A stretch of DNA of 64,000 bases from Apostichopus japonicus (Eukaryota > Echinodermata > Holothuroidea > Aspidochirotida > Stichopodidae), in assembly GCF_037975245.1 (NCBI RefSeq), contig NC_092577.1:31339398-31403397 (forward strand), read 5' to 3'. Below, piece after piece: positions 11,816 to 26,100 of this stretch (position 1 is its first letter; each line of letters opens with the position of its first letter). Position numbers and translations under genes: made by a program. Below the pieces are notes generated by a model. The model saw only the letters and a program-made list of their open reading frames with translations, made no database searches and was not told the DNA's origin.

Positions 11816-13954
11816 GACTATAAAATGAGATTGCTTTCTTGGTTTGCATTACATGATACACATTTAATGTCCAGTCGTTGACCATAATATATCTGCACTC
11901 TAAAGACCCTTTTAGCATATAAAGCATATTAATTAAATTACAAAACAACCTTCAGTTATTTTAAAACTGCTTCCTTGCATTTTGTTTTTTGAAGTTTCAT
12001 GTTTGCCATAAAATTATTTCTAAAGAGATGTTTTACTTGTGTTGAATTATCAAGTTCCAGTCAATAATGATAATATGTCGATGATATAATGCATCAAATG
12101 AAAGCATGACGCATGTTAACAAAGGTTGTTCTCAAACAAAAACAAAAAACACTTACATCAAAGCCATTTCTAATTATGGCTTTCATAAAAACTTAGCTTT
12201 TCTTGTTCAAACAAAAAAATAAGCCTTTTAATTACATAGTTTGCATGAAATGAAGTTTTTTTTATCGCATGTTTTGTACATCACCATATTATCAAAAAGT
12301 AAGGCTAGAGTAGTAAATGAAAAGAAAAAGAGAAAAAGATGAGCTTTTTTAGAGTTGAAATAAAGGTTCATGCAGACCATGATTTTTCTCTCCAGATAAT
12401 GAGAGCTATAATGATATGCATGATGTCAAAGGTCACTTGAGAATAATCGCATATCATAAAATGTCATTTAATGGACACAAGTGATGTCACACATTACAAA
12501 TATCATCAGAACATTAACACTCGTGTGGTAACTGAATTTCGTTTTATTTCCTCTTACACTTTATTTAATTAAATTTTTTATTGGCGCTTTTATTTTATTG
12601 GCATTGTTAATTTTTTTGGCGACATTTTTGCTTTTACTCTCACCTCCTACGTTAGTATGAGATTTTTCTCTTGAAGAGGTCAAAGGTTGCTGCTTACTGG
12701 AGGACACGTATCTGGTAAAGGTCAATGCTCTGCAAATAATTCATAGTAACTAGGGGAGGGATAAGGTCAAAGGTCCTGATTTGTCTACGTTGACACAGTG
12801 TCCTTCCTGAAAATGCCAATTGTTGTATCGTTGAAGTCCTCTCATGGTTAAGCAACAAGTCCAGAAAGATGAATAAAATGGATGTAAAAAACATGGGTGA
12901 GACAATGTTGCCTATAGAGACTGGTCGACCTCCAAATTTAATATGGTGGACATTAATGAAATAGATTGATGTAAAGACACAAACATCCAACTAAGATACT
13001 GTACTGTAAACATGGTGAGGTCGATTTGTTCACAAAAGAAGAAAGAAACAAAACCAAAACGCAGTCACAATTGTGGTCAAGTATTAGACGAAATAATCGT
13101 GGTGACACAATTTTTTCTAGAATACAGTTACACACTTTTTCTTAATAAATATTCTGAAGTGGTATAATATAGCTGCTCCAGGCATCACAAGATGCCCTAC
13201 CCCCCCCCCCCCCCAAAAAAAACAGAACAAAATGAGTTGAGAAACGTAGGGAAGAATTATTGAGATGGGTGAGAACACGTTCAATATTATCCTCATCAAG
13301 AGATGTATCATTTTTGGCAAATTGAGAATTCTGTTTGTTTTATTATTTACTTTAACATCTAATTCCTCCCATCTTTATGATTGAGGGGGGAGGGGGGGAG
13401 GAGAAAAAGGGTCGGGTTGGGATAGGTACCTGGAGGAATTAAAGACAGGGTGGCCTGGTTTCGTTAAAATACAATACTGTGTGACCAACCCTCTTTGAGA
13501 ATCCACTGCTTTGTAAAAAAAGGGACGGGTGGGGTGGGGGTTGGGGTAGGGTAAACTTATGCCTATCAACTATTGGCAGGAAAATTCACACTGGCTTTAC
13601 TTTCTCAGACCAGTTTACACTGCTAAGATGGGGGTGAAAAAAACGAATTCTGATCACTGAGAACTAACCCGAATCACCGATTAGGAAAACTCACTGCAGA
13701 ATTTGTTGTTTCCCTTCTTTGATGTCGTTTTGCAATCATGCAGTGGAAGTTTTCATATTCTGCCATCAAGCAGTGTCTCCCTTCAAGCACCACTATTGCA
13801 ATTTTTTCTTCCTTCTTTTCTTTCACTATTAACATAGACAGATCAGCCTTGAGCTTTTCTCATTGATTTTCCTTTCAGCAGCAGCAGCAGTGATGACCGT
13901 CTTAAAAGGGTCGTGGTGGGATGGGAAGGGCGAGCGGGGGGGTGGGTCGTTGTG
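11816..13954 (-). other. downstream flank and probable 3' UTR of ASPH
   Basis: About 2.1 kb follow the ASPH stop in the direction of transcription. It holds G- and C-runs near 13,200 and 13,385, several AGGTCAAAGGT words (12,677, 12,766) that look like direct nuclear-receptor half-sites but may be chance, and many TTTATT words (AATAAA on the minus strand). Where the transcript ends cannot be decided. Confidence 0.4.
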
Positions 13955-14105
13955 TTATATCGGCGATAGGTATCTCTTCTGGTTTTCTGTCAGCTCGGGA
14001 TGCCAGAAGTCGACGATCAAAACCAGACGGTAAGTCTCGGCTTCTTGCCAGACTTCGTGCTCAAAGGAGTCGTCAAAGATTAAAACTTTTCCTTCTTCCC
14101 AGGTT
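13955..14105 (-). CDS. ASPH: ASPH exon 14: catalytic C terminus, second iron His, stop
   Basis: It encodes TWEEGKVLIFDDSFEHEVWQ, then YRLVLIVDFWHPELTENQ and ends YLSPI. His1311 is the second iron ligand and Arg1321 (YRL) binds the distal carboxylate of 2-oxoglutarate. Stop codon at 13957-13955; acceptor CATTCACAG. Confidence 0.93.
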
Positions 14106-17100
14106 CTGTGAATGTGGATAAAAGAGGAGACATAATGATCGTCATGAATATGCAAACACAATGACCTCATGAATATGCAAACACAATGACTGTTAAGAAT
14201 GCCAAGTAAACTTTTACTTGCGATCAACTGACAAGCTCTAGAGGCTATTAGCCGGTCCGAGAAATGCTCGTCTTTGCTAGCATTCCCTGTAGGTTCTCAT
14301 TACAAAGTCAGCCTTTCCTGTTAGTGATATTACATCAACAACAAACATGGGACTAGACAACTGCAAGTAATTATAAAAAAGATGAAAGGATTCTAACTAG
14401 CAACCTCAAAGTTAAAAGCCTTGCGACCTATCAAGCCATTAGTTGGTCGCGATCCCTACATTCACAGCCATTTCCATTTCTTTGCTAATATTGCTACGGG
14501 TAGGGTACACATTTATGTTGCCTTTACCTTGTCTCTAAGAAATTATTGTCTAGAACAAGATTCTAACTAGCAACCTCAAGCTTAAAAGCCCTGCGCTCTA
14601 CTGACCTACCAAGCCATTAGTTGGTCGCGATCCCTACATAAACAGCCACTCCTTTGCTAATATTGCTATGGGTAAGGTAGAAGTTTATGTTGCCTTTACC
14701 TGGTCTCATTCACTACTCGTATTCTGGATCCACCTGGCACGACCAGACCGAGATGGGATCGTAGCCGACAGTTAGTCGGTCCTGTATGGGGCCAAACATG
14801 GGTGCCTGGATGCATCACTGAAAATTTCACCTGGAATGAGAAATGAGTGAATAGTAAATTTTAGAAGTTTAAATGCATCAAACATAACAATGTTCTCTTA
14901 ACATAACATTTACATGCGATATTAGATGGAGAGGTCAAGATAAAAATACCCAAAAGCAAAAAAGTGCGAGCTATCGCAAAGACATACATTTTGGGGGGTA
15001 TTATTATATAGAATCTGAAGCTTCGTAATGTACAACAAGTGGGATGGGTGTACATTTACTTTAAGATGCTAGCAGCACAAACGATTTTACTCTGTGGATT
15101 AGTTCTAAACCCTTGGCCGATGTGATTTCCTCGTATTACATCTTTCATTTGCATAAATTATAGACATTTTCGTTGAGGCTGCATACATTAAAAATCCAGA
15201 GCCTTTATTTGTTTTACCCATCGATCCAATAGACTCAATAAATCAATAAATTCAATGTGTATTCTCCGCTGCTCATTATTATCTAGTTTTGAACAAACCA
15301 CTCCAAACTAGAAAGATTTTGTGTCCCACAAAATCAGTTTTAATATTTCTGTTCTTGCTTCATTTTGCAAACCTTGGGAGATTTTATAACAAATTTCTTT
15401 ATTTTCTGATACAAATGTGTTAATGGACTAAAAATGATGGATTCTATTATTTCGGAGTTATCTCCCCTCTAACAGTCAGATATGATATCACCAAACTGTG
15501 ACAAATCTGACACGAAAGCCATCTTTGGGTTTTATTTCCCCAAAAACTCAGTGTTTGCATGACTTTACCAGGGATGAGCCTGGGGTAAAACAAAAATCAC
15601 AGAACTTTGCAAAAATTGCGGTATAGGCTCCAGTTTGCATATGCTACAGTGTGTTAGGATAAAAGTTTTTGTCCCCTTGCAGGCTATCCTTAGGTAATGA
15701 AAATCATGCGAACGACGGATCAAAAGATACAACGCTGTTGCTAGAATTCACAGAAATTGAGAGGTGTAAATCTCGGAAGTAGAAGAGAAATCACAGATAT
15801 TCCGCGAATTCGCGGAAAAAGCTCATGCCTGCTTTACAGTAACAATACATCCCACATAGGACTGTTAGAAAGTTTAAAATGTCAGCTGAAGTTTAAGGAT
15901 ACTTGACAATTGAGGTGAAGAACCCTGGTTTCTGTTTCCTCTGATTTATAATTGGTATTTAATTAGCTAGATGACTAAGATGCAAGAAAAGCCCCGGTTT
16001 CTGTTACCTCTGATTGATAATTGGCATTTCATTAGCTAGATGACTAAGAAGCAAGAAAAAAACCTGGTTTTCTGTTACCTCTGATTGATAATTGGCGTTT
16101 AATTAGTTAGATGACTAAGAAGCAAGAAAAACCATGGTTTTTGTTACTTCTGATTTATAATGGTGTTTAATTAGTTAGATGACTAAGATGCAAGAAAAGC
16201 CCCGGTTTCTGTTACCTCTGATTTATAATTGGTGTTTAAATAGCTAGATAACTAAGAAGCAAGAAAAAACCTAAAACCATATAACTCCCATTACTCAAAA
16301 ATATGATTGCTCATCCAATACTTTTCTACAACTCCAACCACCCCTTCTACCCCCTCCCAACCCCCCCTTCTCTCCAGCTTACCTGGCCTCTCTTGCACCC
16401 AGCTGAATCTGGGATTGAATCAATTATCTCACAGGTCTTCGGTGTCCTTGAACAGCCCTTCTGATCCTTTGTACCTGTAACAGGAAGGAAACCCAAAGCA
16501 ATGTGGTCACACTGGATTTTATGACGACCACATATCGTATATTTCAATTTACAAGAGAGAGATACTTGTGTAACTTGGATATCGATAAACAAATCAAATA
16601 AATCTTTTCATCTGAGATAAAATTCCGGTCAATTCATCATGCATGATGATTCTGAGGTGACCTGTAACGATATTGTGTCTGGCAGCATAACAATGCTACA
16701 TAATCTGGTTCATTTCCATATCACGCAATGACACAACAGTTTTCTAACATTTCGCCTTGTTCAAGTCTCTGCATTTGTTTTGTAATCTAGCTTTTTGACA
16801 TATTTTTGTTCCAACCTATTTTTTGTTGTTGCATTGTGATAATGATGCTGATAGTCTATATGGGGATTGTGCAGCCTTGTTGTAACAAGTTACAACCCAA
16901 AGTCATTCAATGCATAAAAGATAGTTATTCAAATGGAATTTTTGTCGATGTTTCACGAAAAGAGTTGGTACGGTTACTCTATTCTCTGTCTCGACTCCAG
17001 TTGGGAAATATTACAGATCGTGGCTCAACTTTGACCTTGAATATGAAGCGATTTCCTTCCAACTCTGGGGAATGGGTTCGGATACTGACAATGACAGCCG

Positions 17101-20100
17101 CTCACCTCTCATGTATAACATGTATTGCTTCCAATCCCCTGTATCTTGTAAACTCTCCTCTTCTGCCTCAAACAGCTTGGTTTCTTTATTCATGAGAGCT
17201 AAAGCTTCTTTTTGAATTACCTTCCAGTTATCCTCTAATTTCTACAAAAATTTGTACAAACACAGAAAGAAAGAAAGAGACAGAAAAAAATCTGATTGAA
17301 AATATCTAATAATTGTTATTATGAAGCCAACATGAGCTCTACAAGTCTGTCCATTGTGAGAGATTATGAGATAGATAAGGTGACCTCCCCTGGCCCAACA
17401 TGACCTTTGACCTCCGAATATAAACATCCACTTTCAACACAGTTTTGTCAGCAAAATTATTCCACTCCCTCGCTAGGAAATGTCCGGAGGAAACGTTCTT
17501 CTTGGGAAGGATATGTCCGTGAAGGAAGTGTGTTCTTCTGTTCATGGAAATACGATTTCCATCGGATATATCCTTAAAACGAAGGTCAAAAGCAGTGATA
17601 TCAATTGGATGGTGTTGTCTTTCCAAATGTTTGTGTCCATTGCACCACCTTAGAACCCATTTCCTTCAACAGGAGATCCTGAAAGGGTTATTCCGGTGGT
17701 TTAAATTCATCTCTTAACAAAAATTTTAATGTCCGTGTTAATGTTGACACACAAAATTCTAGTGATTTCCCTCAGGTCTTAGGGTCAAGGAGCTGAAAGT
17801 CTGTCCTAAAAATGTACTGTACATTATCTTGATGAAAATATTGTTGCAGACCTGTCAATACTCCTAGTTTTGTTCATATTGAGATGCACCCCAAAATTTT
17901 GAAATAAAAAAATAGCTGCAAAATCTTGAAGAAACAAAACATCAAGTAAAAATTTGGTTTTTCAGCATCATTTTCTTCGCAATCAAACCTGCTTATTAAG
18001 TCCATCATGCCCATGTCTGCCGCTTTAACCTATCCATAGAGGTCAACGTATCACGTTTGGTTTAAAATGAGTCAACTTTAGAAAGATTGTCTCGTAGACG
18101 GCATGATGGAATTCACCAAAAAATTTCGGAAGGACGCTTATCAAATGTTCCTCTATCATCGGTCAAAACTTAATGTTCACCTTGACTCCCCTATAAAGTG
18201 AAAGGGGGAGGGGCAGTGCAAGGGGGGGGGATGGGAAACGCATTTACATCATAGGTGGACTGTAGAGATCCACATTAATATATTTTTACTCTACTGACCT
18301 TTACAGCCGATTCAATCTTGGCTTCCTTGGCAGTCCACCACGGCTGCCCGTGCAAGTTGTCCACGTTGTACAGTGACCTCTGCATCGCTGACCTGAACAA
18401 GCCTCTCTGAGCCGCATCCTCGTATACTCTGTAAGCCTGAGAAATAAAAATTAAAAATAGGAAAATATCAAAGTGTCATCCGACGTTAAAATTGACCGCC
18501 GATTGCCCCGGGATGAAACCGACCAGACCCGACTTGACTGTTGTGACCTAGATTTTAGACTCAAGACCTTTTTTTTCTCTGTCAACTATTATCTCCCTAT
18601 GATTGCTAACATCTGTTACAAACACACGCTGCAGAATGCTACTCGGGGAAATGCTACATGTTGAGTTCCCTTGCCCCTCCCCCACCATGTTTTGACATTG
18701 ATACTCCTTACTCTAGGTTACGGCCAATCAAATCATTGCTTCTTTACCAATGCGATGGTGTAAGTAGAGGATTCTGTACGCACCCCAAGAAGGATCCTGC
18801 ATGCACCGATGAAGCATTTGCCAAATGTAATAAGGAAGGGTCTAACCCTGTGGTAAATACCATAGTCACTATTACCAAGACAATTACAGTACTACAAAAG
18901 ATGGAACATGTCACAGTGCTATAATATTAAATCAATTTACAAACCCCTACCCCTCCCCTCCCCCTCTCCATACACACCCTGTGAACCCACAAAACACACG
19001 GTGTGGAATTGTTATTCACCTCGTTTATTCTTCCTGTTCTCTGATAAGCATCTCCGAGATGAAAGAAGTATTTTCCTTCCGAGGTTCCTTCCTCTTTGGA
19101 AGCGAGCCCTTCCTCCAGAAGTTGAATCGCTTCGTCAAAATTGCCCTCTCTCTTCACGATGAATCCGAGGTGAACTTTAGCAAAGCCATCGTTAGGAGCG
19201 ACTTTTAAAACCTGTAAAACAGGTGAGAGTTGTTTGTTATTCAACACAATAGATTTGCTCAAAATAATTTCCCTTAAAATGATTTTTGGGGTTTTCTTAG
19301 TTTTGGTATAGTTGTAGTGTGTGCATCACAGAAGTAACGATAAAAGAAACAAGTGACAGTGTATAGGTATGATATAGAATGGATTTGTTGATATAATTTT
19401 GAACTGAGCATTATTAGTCCAACAACCCAACATGAGCTAAAATAGGTAAAAAACCAGTTATAAGCTATTTTCACCCTCCCCCCACATGAATATCTGGCTG
19501 TCAAGTTTCGGAAAAAAAAACATGCCTTCTAGGAAATTTATTTTTAATGAAGTGCTCGCAGTTTTGTAGGTTTTCTAACCCATACCTACTACATTTTTCA
19601 ATTTTGAAACGGGACAGGAACCGCTCCCAGAAACAGTCTCAAAAACCCTTCCCGAGTCAAAAAGAGGATACTTTATATGGCTGTGCACAAGCAGTATTAG
19701 TATTCCTACTTCCTAGGAAAAAGTTCCGATCAAATTAAGCAGATAATAAATCCACACAGAAAATGAACGATGTAGACACTTTGGGTGGTAGAATGAGAAG
19801 GAAGGTCATTGACTGGAGGGGTAAGGTCGTAGAGGGCGCACAGTGTTAAAAGGTTACCAGTTCATTCTAGACATGGTAGAACAAGAGTGCTAAGGTTGTG
19901 GGGAGACAGGTAAACCAGGAGCGAAGTAAATTGAATTGGTGTCCCATAACATTCTGTAACTACTTCAAAACAAAACTACCAGACATCTTTGAATTTGTGT
20001 AAGCATTTTGCATAGCACTTTGTTATTTGATAACAGATAAATTATGGCCAATCTAGTTGAGTTACCCCTTGTTACACATTTATAAATATATTTTAAAATA

Positions 20101-23100
20101 TGCTTTGTCAGTAATTATGGACTGTAACTACATCTTATTAGCAGGACTTAATTAAAGTTCTTTCTACAGTAGTGTAACTTCATGTTATGAGTAATTCCTG
20201 TCATAGAGCTATATCAAGCTAATTCTACCATTGAATCTGACAAAAGTATGTTATTTGTTGTGTTAATTAGGGGAAAACCCCCAAAGAGACCAACTGTGAC
20301 GGTTTATATTGGGTTTTGTTTAGGGGAATTTGAAGCAAACAATAGTTCATTGTTAAATAAGTGTTTATTTTCAAAAAACAAAGGAAATGTAGTGTTAACA
20401 TTCTGAAGCCATGTGCCAAGGTCAAAATAAATAGTTGATAAAGTTCATCCTACTTGTTCAAAGCAAGGCTTAGCTCTGTCATCTTGCCCCATGATGAGGT
20501 ATTGGACTCCTAGTTCTTTTCTGATCTTTAAATCTTCAGGAAACTCTTGAGAGAGACTCTGTAGAACATCAGCAGCTGCTCTAGTTTTACCTGTGGAGAA
20601 AGAACTCAATATGAATCTTTTCTGCAAATTTACACAAAAATTATAAATGCGTAAAAGTAAGTTGGCCTGACGTTTCGTTCCTATCAGGAACGTCAGGCCA
20701 ACTTACTTTTACACATTCTCTTAGACAGGCTCTCTAGTGGATAAGCAGTTTGCTTAACAGTTTTATTTTATTTATCCAATATTAGCAGGATAGAGCAGGA
20801 AGCATGATTTGATTCCTGATTTATTAATTGAAAACCAATCTGCTTTAGGATTGAATCATTATTACATAAGGTGCTGTGTTTGACTGGTAGCCTCCGCGAG
20901 TCTTTCCTCTCAAATCAAGTAGATTTAATATTGATATCACATATATCTGTTGACGCGTTCCTGTGGTGACTAGGACGAAAACTCAACTAAGTTGTCATGA
21001 CGAAGTTGTTTACCTGCAATTCTCCCTCCCAGTGTACTGTTACCAGCCATAGGGACTATACAACACATTTGCCAATATTTACAGGAGGGCAAGTTCAAGG
21101 TACGACTTGCTATTTCCTGTGTGAAGTGTAACATGGCAAACCTCGAGAGCAGCCTGGTCATGTTTGGCTGGCTCAATTTGCAATGTTTTGATCATGTTTG
21201 GACTCGTCCAAATGCTTCTGAAACTGGCTCGCGTGTCTCGAGTTTGCCAGTCGAATGAACCTATAGTGTGCCATCTAAAAATTCTTGTGCAATAAAAATA
21301 TTCATGTGCCACTGAAATATGCATGTTTCATTTGAATATGCATGTAATTTGAATATTCACGTACATTTGAATATGCATGTTTCATTTGAATATGCATGTT
21401 TCATTTGAATATGCGTGTCATTTGAATATCATTGTACCATTTGAATATTCACGTACCATTTTAATAGGCATGTCATTTGAATATTCACGTACCATTTTAA
21501 TATGCATGTGTCATTTGCATATGCATGTCATTTTAACTTTCATGTACAGTACTATTTCAATATTCATCAGCTAATCACACCAGCCTCTACACTGAAACTG
21601 AAATGAAAACGTGTCACTGTCAATCAATGATCACTTGAAGGCAGGTAAAAACAACTCACCCATGAAAGACATACGTTCAGCCCGTCTCCTCATTGCTGCC
21701 TTTTTAACTTCATCAGGGCAGTTCAGAGCATCCTTAACTTCACCATATGCAATAATGGCACTGTAAAGTGTACCCAACAGAAACAATACATCAATGATAT
21801 AGGCATGGAGGAATCTATACTGTAGGAAACCTTGAAAAATGTAGTGCAAACTTCATTTAAACTTCACGTTTCGTATTTTGGATATGACGTTGAGTTATTC
21901 TGACCGAGCAATTGTAATATTAAAATAATTACAAACCACTCAGTTTAAGAAACTGTTTTAAGACAACCGTTTACTGCTCCCTGGGTGTTGTGTATTAAAG
22001 CCATTTTAAAATATACCAAACCTGTTGTGTTTTAAAGACACGAGATCTTGCATTTGATGTTTACATGGCGCCTCACATTTTAAACACCATTTATGTTTTG
22101 TCTACAAAGGTGCATGTTAGTGCATCTAAGTTTATACTAAATAAATGATTGAAGTGACTCTGGTTGAGTTGTCAATAACGAAGATTATTTGATCACCTGA
22201 CTACAGTAGACAGACTGTACCTTTTAAGGAGTTCATTGCTGCGCTGTTCTTCGGCCAGCTGGTCGAGAGCCTGAGCCCGCCCGTATCGGGCCCTTGGGCT
22301 TAAAGGATGCTTCTGGATCAAGCCTTCAAATTTACGAAGTGCAGGCTCTGTCTTTTTCTGTGGATTTGAAAGCAAGGAAAACCCAATCATCTCACTGAAT
22401 TACAGTACAATGATTCACAATACCGTCTTATCAATCTCACATACACTATATCATTACAACTCACTTGATCAAGATACCAAAAACTCAAATACTCTTAACT
22501 CATTTAAAAGAAAACTCAAGCATTACCTTTTAAATAATAGTACAAACCACCCACGCTGAGTTGTTACATTGTCTCTTTGTATGGATTTGTTTATCCCTTT
22601 CTTCGCTTCCTCTTTATATTTATTCTCTGTTTTTCCTTATCTCTTTACTCTCTTTGTACTTTTGAAATATATATATTTTTTTTTAAGGGTCCAGACTCGA
22701 AAAGTCTCTACTTACTTCTGGTTCCTCCACTTCCATTATAGCATATTTTGTACTTTGTTTATTGTTATTTCATCATAATTTGAGTAAATTACTCTGTTAC
22801 TGTTTATATATATGGAAAGTGGAAAATAAACTTGAAACAATCGAAGTTTTAATCAAAGTTAAAGTTTTAAAGAGCTACAGAAACGCATACAGACAACTAT
22901 ACAGACAACTATTGCTAACTGAAACAAGGGGGTGGGGTGAGGGGGCAGGCTCATTTCTTGACTATAACAGGATGCCAGTAACCCCTCCCATTTGACGACC
23001 CCTCCCAAGCTGTGGTTTGGCACACAGGCTACAAATGATTTCGAATCGTTACCTTGATTTCGTACAAAGACATGAAATGCCACTGACCACAAGATTTGGA

Positions 23101-26100
23101 ATGTCGGAGTTAACTTTGCTAAAAGCTGTGTTAGCCAAAAATCCTACTGATAATGAATGCACCTGCTCGCCCCCGTCCATAAATGAAATTAGTTTCGTCA
23201 CGGTAGCCAAGGTAATCGGTTCCAAGGACAAAAATTGACATCAATCCCCTGAGTGATCATGTATACGTAAGGGTCGGGGTTGGATATGAAAAACAGGGAA
23301 GACATTCCCCACAGATTAGAGATTGGGGAACGTTTGATAAAAAGGAAAATATATTAAATGTGAAGCCAGACTCTGTGTTACCTGTTGCAGTAACTTTTCA
23401 GCTGCTACTATTTCCTTACTGATCTTCTGATCCTCGGCACTCATCAAGGGATCTCTCGTTTCAGCCTCCTCCTCCTCCTCGTCCTCCTTTGGTTCTGCTT
23501 TATCGAGTCCGCCTCTCCGAGCTGAACAGATCAAAAACGACTTCTAAAGTATATTTTATCCTACCAAAGGAATGACGCCTGATATGTATATGACAGCATT
23601 TTAAAAGCCTCAAGAGGAGAAATTTTTTCTTAGTTGATTTTTGATAATGTACCTACAATGGATACTGCTCAAAACTAACATTGACATTTGCCAAATTATT
23701 TCAAACCCGCCATTCCGCTCCTTTCCCCGATCCAAAACCCCACTTCATCTGTACCCCCATCCTTTCAACACATTTGTAGATAGCAATTCAAAAAAAAGTA
23801 GAACATGACTGAGAAATTCTTCACTGAGTGAGATTAGTAAACATACCAAATTTGCTTTTATGAAACCAATATCTTTCCACATGCCTCAAAATATAACAAA
23901 GAGGGATCCCCAGTTATGAGACTTTATGCATGCTGCTATGTCCTTACCAATAAGATCAGCTAAGAGGCTAATTAGAAAACTATACCAAGCATGCTTAAAA
24001 GGACATACAAAAACACAACCTCCCCCCCCCCTATGCCAATTCCTTGTACAGCATCTCTCAAGCCCACATCCCGCCAGGAAAGAAAACTATAAGAAACTGA
24101 TTTGCATTAGGAAATTCTGGTCACTTTAATATCAATTACTCTCTGTAAGTGCTTTCTTAATTTTCCGCTCGGAAACATCACTTTATCAAAAGAATAAATA
24201 TATCAATTTTTTTCTCATTTCCCTCTTCCCACTAGAATCGATCAAAAATGAGTCGAAACAATGTAATTTCACAATTTCCGAGAAAAAGTTCTCATCTTTT
24301 CCTCCTAACCTCTCTCTCTCTGTATAATAAAAGCAGGTTCCATTCCAAGTTAAATCCTTCAAGAGTGCTTTGGAAGCAAAACTTTACGAGTATATAAAGT
24401 CTATATAAAGCCAGCTTTGCATATATAACAGTTCTCCAAAGCAGTAACTTCAATCCTTCAGTAGTTTGTTAGTTCCAAGATGGATGTTATTGGTGTTAGT
24501 TTCAGAGTTTGTGCGACAGGTAACCACTATGGTGAAGTTAAGAGTTGAAGAAAGTTTCATGAGAAAGTGAAACCCATAGATGAGGAAGAAAGGTATGGTC
24601 AAGTTTCCCACATGATGTATTTATGATAATTGGTTTTGATGATTTTCACTTGCAAATATATATTTCATTTGGCCAATCAAAAAACAACAGTCTTCCAGTT
24701 CCACAGAGAATGTTTGATGAAGATGAGAAAACAAAAGTTGAAACAACATCCCAAAATATTTTGCAGAAAACTGTAGCTTGTCGGCGTGAAGCTGGACACG
24801 GCTGTTATACTGGCCATCCGCGTTGCTGGAACTGGTGTTAGTTCGTTATGCTTCCGACAGGGAGAAAAGAAAAGGACAGATAAAAATGTTGAATGGTTAA
24901 TGTATTAATGAATACCGCCACCTATGTCCCAGCTACGGCAGCAATTTGCCTCCCGATGGGTAGCTCAATTCCAGTTCAACCATGAAGGTATGTAACTTTA
25001 ATACACAGATCGAGAATATTTTCCAAGTTCTGAATTTCGCAAAATCTTTTGAGTACACAACCTCTGCGAACTTGAGGCTGTAATTACAGCAAGCGGCAAT
25101 TTTTTTGGTAGATTCATCGTTCAATGGTATGCAAATGACAATGGGTTCCAGGTTGTATGGTAAATGCAAATTAGACTACCATCACCAAACTTTCAACTCC
25201 CAGCAAGCTACAATACATGATTACATTTCTTTTTCACACTATACAAGTTATGTGCAGTTTTTACATGCAGGATTAGGATATTAAAATAAGTCTTGCTTTC
25301 TTTGAATTTTGTCTACTGATTTGGCGATATATAAGTCCCATTTATTACTATTATTATTATAATTATTGCTATGATCTGTTTGGTTCAAGAAACAGGCACG
25401 TTGTCAACATCAAGGTCCCTCTTATGAGCAATGATTCACACTACGTGGCATTTCTGTGTGCTCATGAATTTAATGTACAAGGTAGGACACATTAACCGGG
25501 CAAAAAAACGTGTCTGTTTTAAAAACACAATGACGTGTGCCAATAACCAATTACCGAACATAAAGGGAGTGAAAAACAAGATTGTGACGTAATTTTGATA
25601 CGATGCCCAAAGTACTGGGGAAAATATACCCAGCAAATAATTTAGTGTCCAAAAATTTTGTGTAGCCGTTTTGAGCAGCCATTTTGTCTCTTTATGAAAT
25701 ACAATGGCTCCCATGTATACACAAAAACTGCTATATACGTTTCCAGAAATTTGTACATGGCAATCTGTCAATTTTGCGATGCAATACCAGAATTATTTCC
25801 GGGTACACACTTTCATAATTGCTAAGTAGATCACAAACAAAACAACTGTGAGAACACAACTAAAAATTATACCAAGTGTAATAAAATGGCATTTTTAACA
25901 AGTTTGACTGACGAACTTGACAAATATTTTTTTTTTTTTTCTCACCAATCCGAGATCATTTATAGAACACACTGTTAATGATGTTATTTTTGTGGAGGAA
26001 CAAACAAGGAACAAAATGAGTATGTATGTCTGAAGGATGCTGCTTCTAACAAATTAATGATCATATTTAAAAAAAATTTCATGTTTTTCAAGCATGTTGA

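Noticed and set aside
12670-12780. AGGTCAAAGGT words as nuclear-receptor direct repeats
   Set aside because: The two matches are far apart and lie downstream of the gene; short words of this kind occur by chance.
14391-14700. Possible tRNA-like or SINE element in the 170-bp duplication
   Set aside because: No A-box/B-box pair or cloverleaf could be drawn; the structure is a simple tandem duplication.
17339-17626. 95-codon minus-strand frame in an ASPH intron
   Set aside because: It does not continue the ASPH frame, has no recognisable domain, and exons 10 and 11 already join in phase without it.
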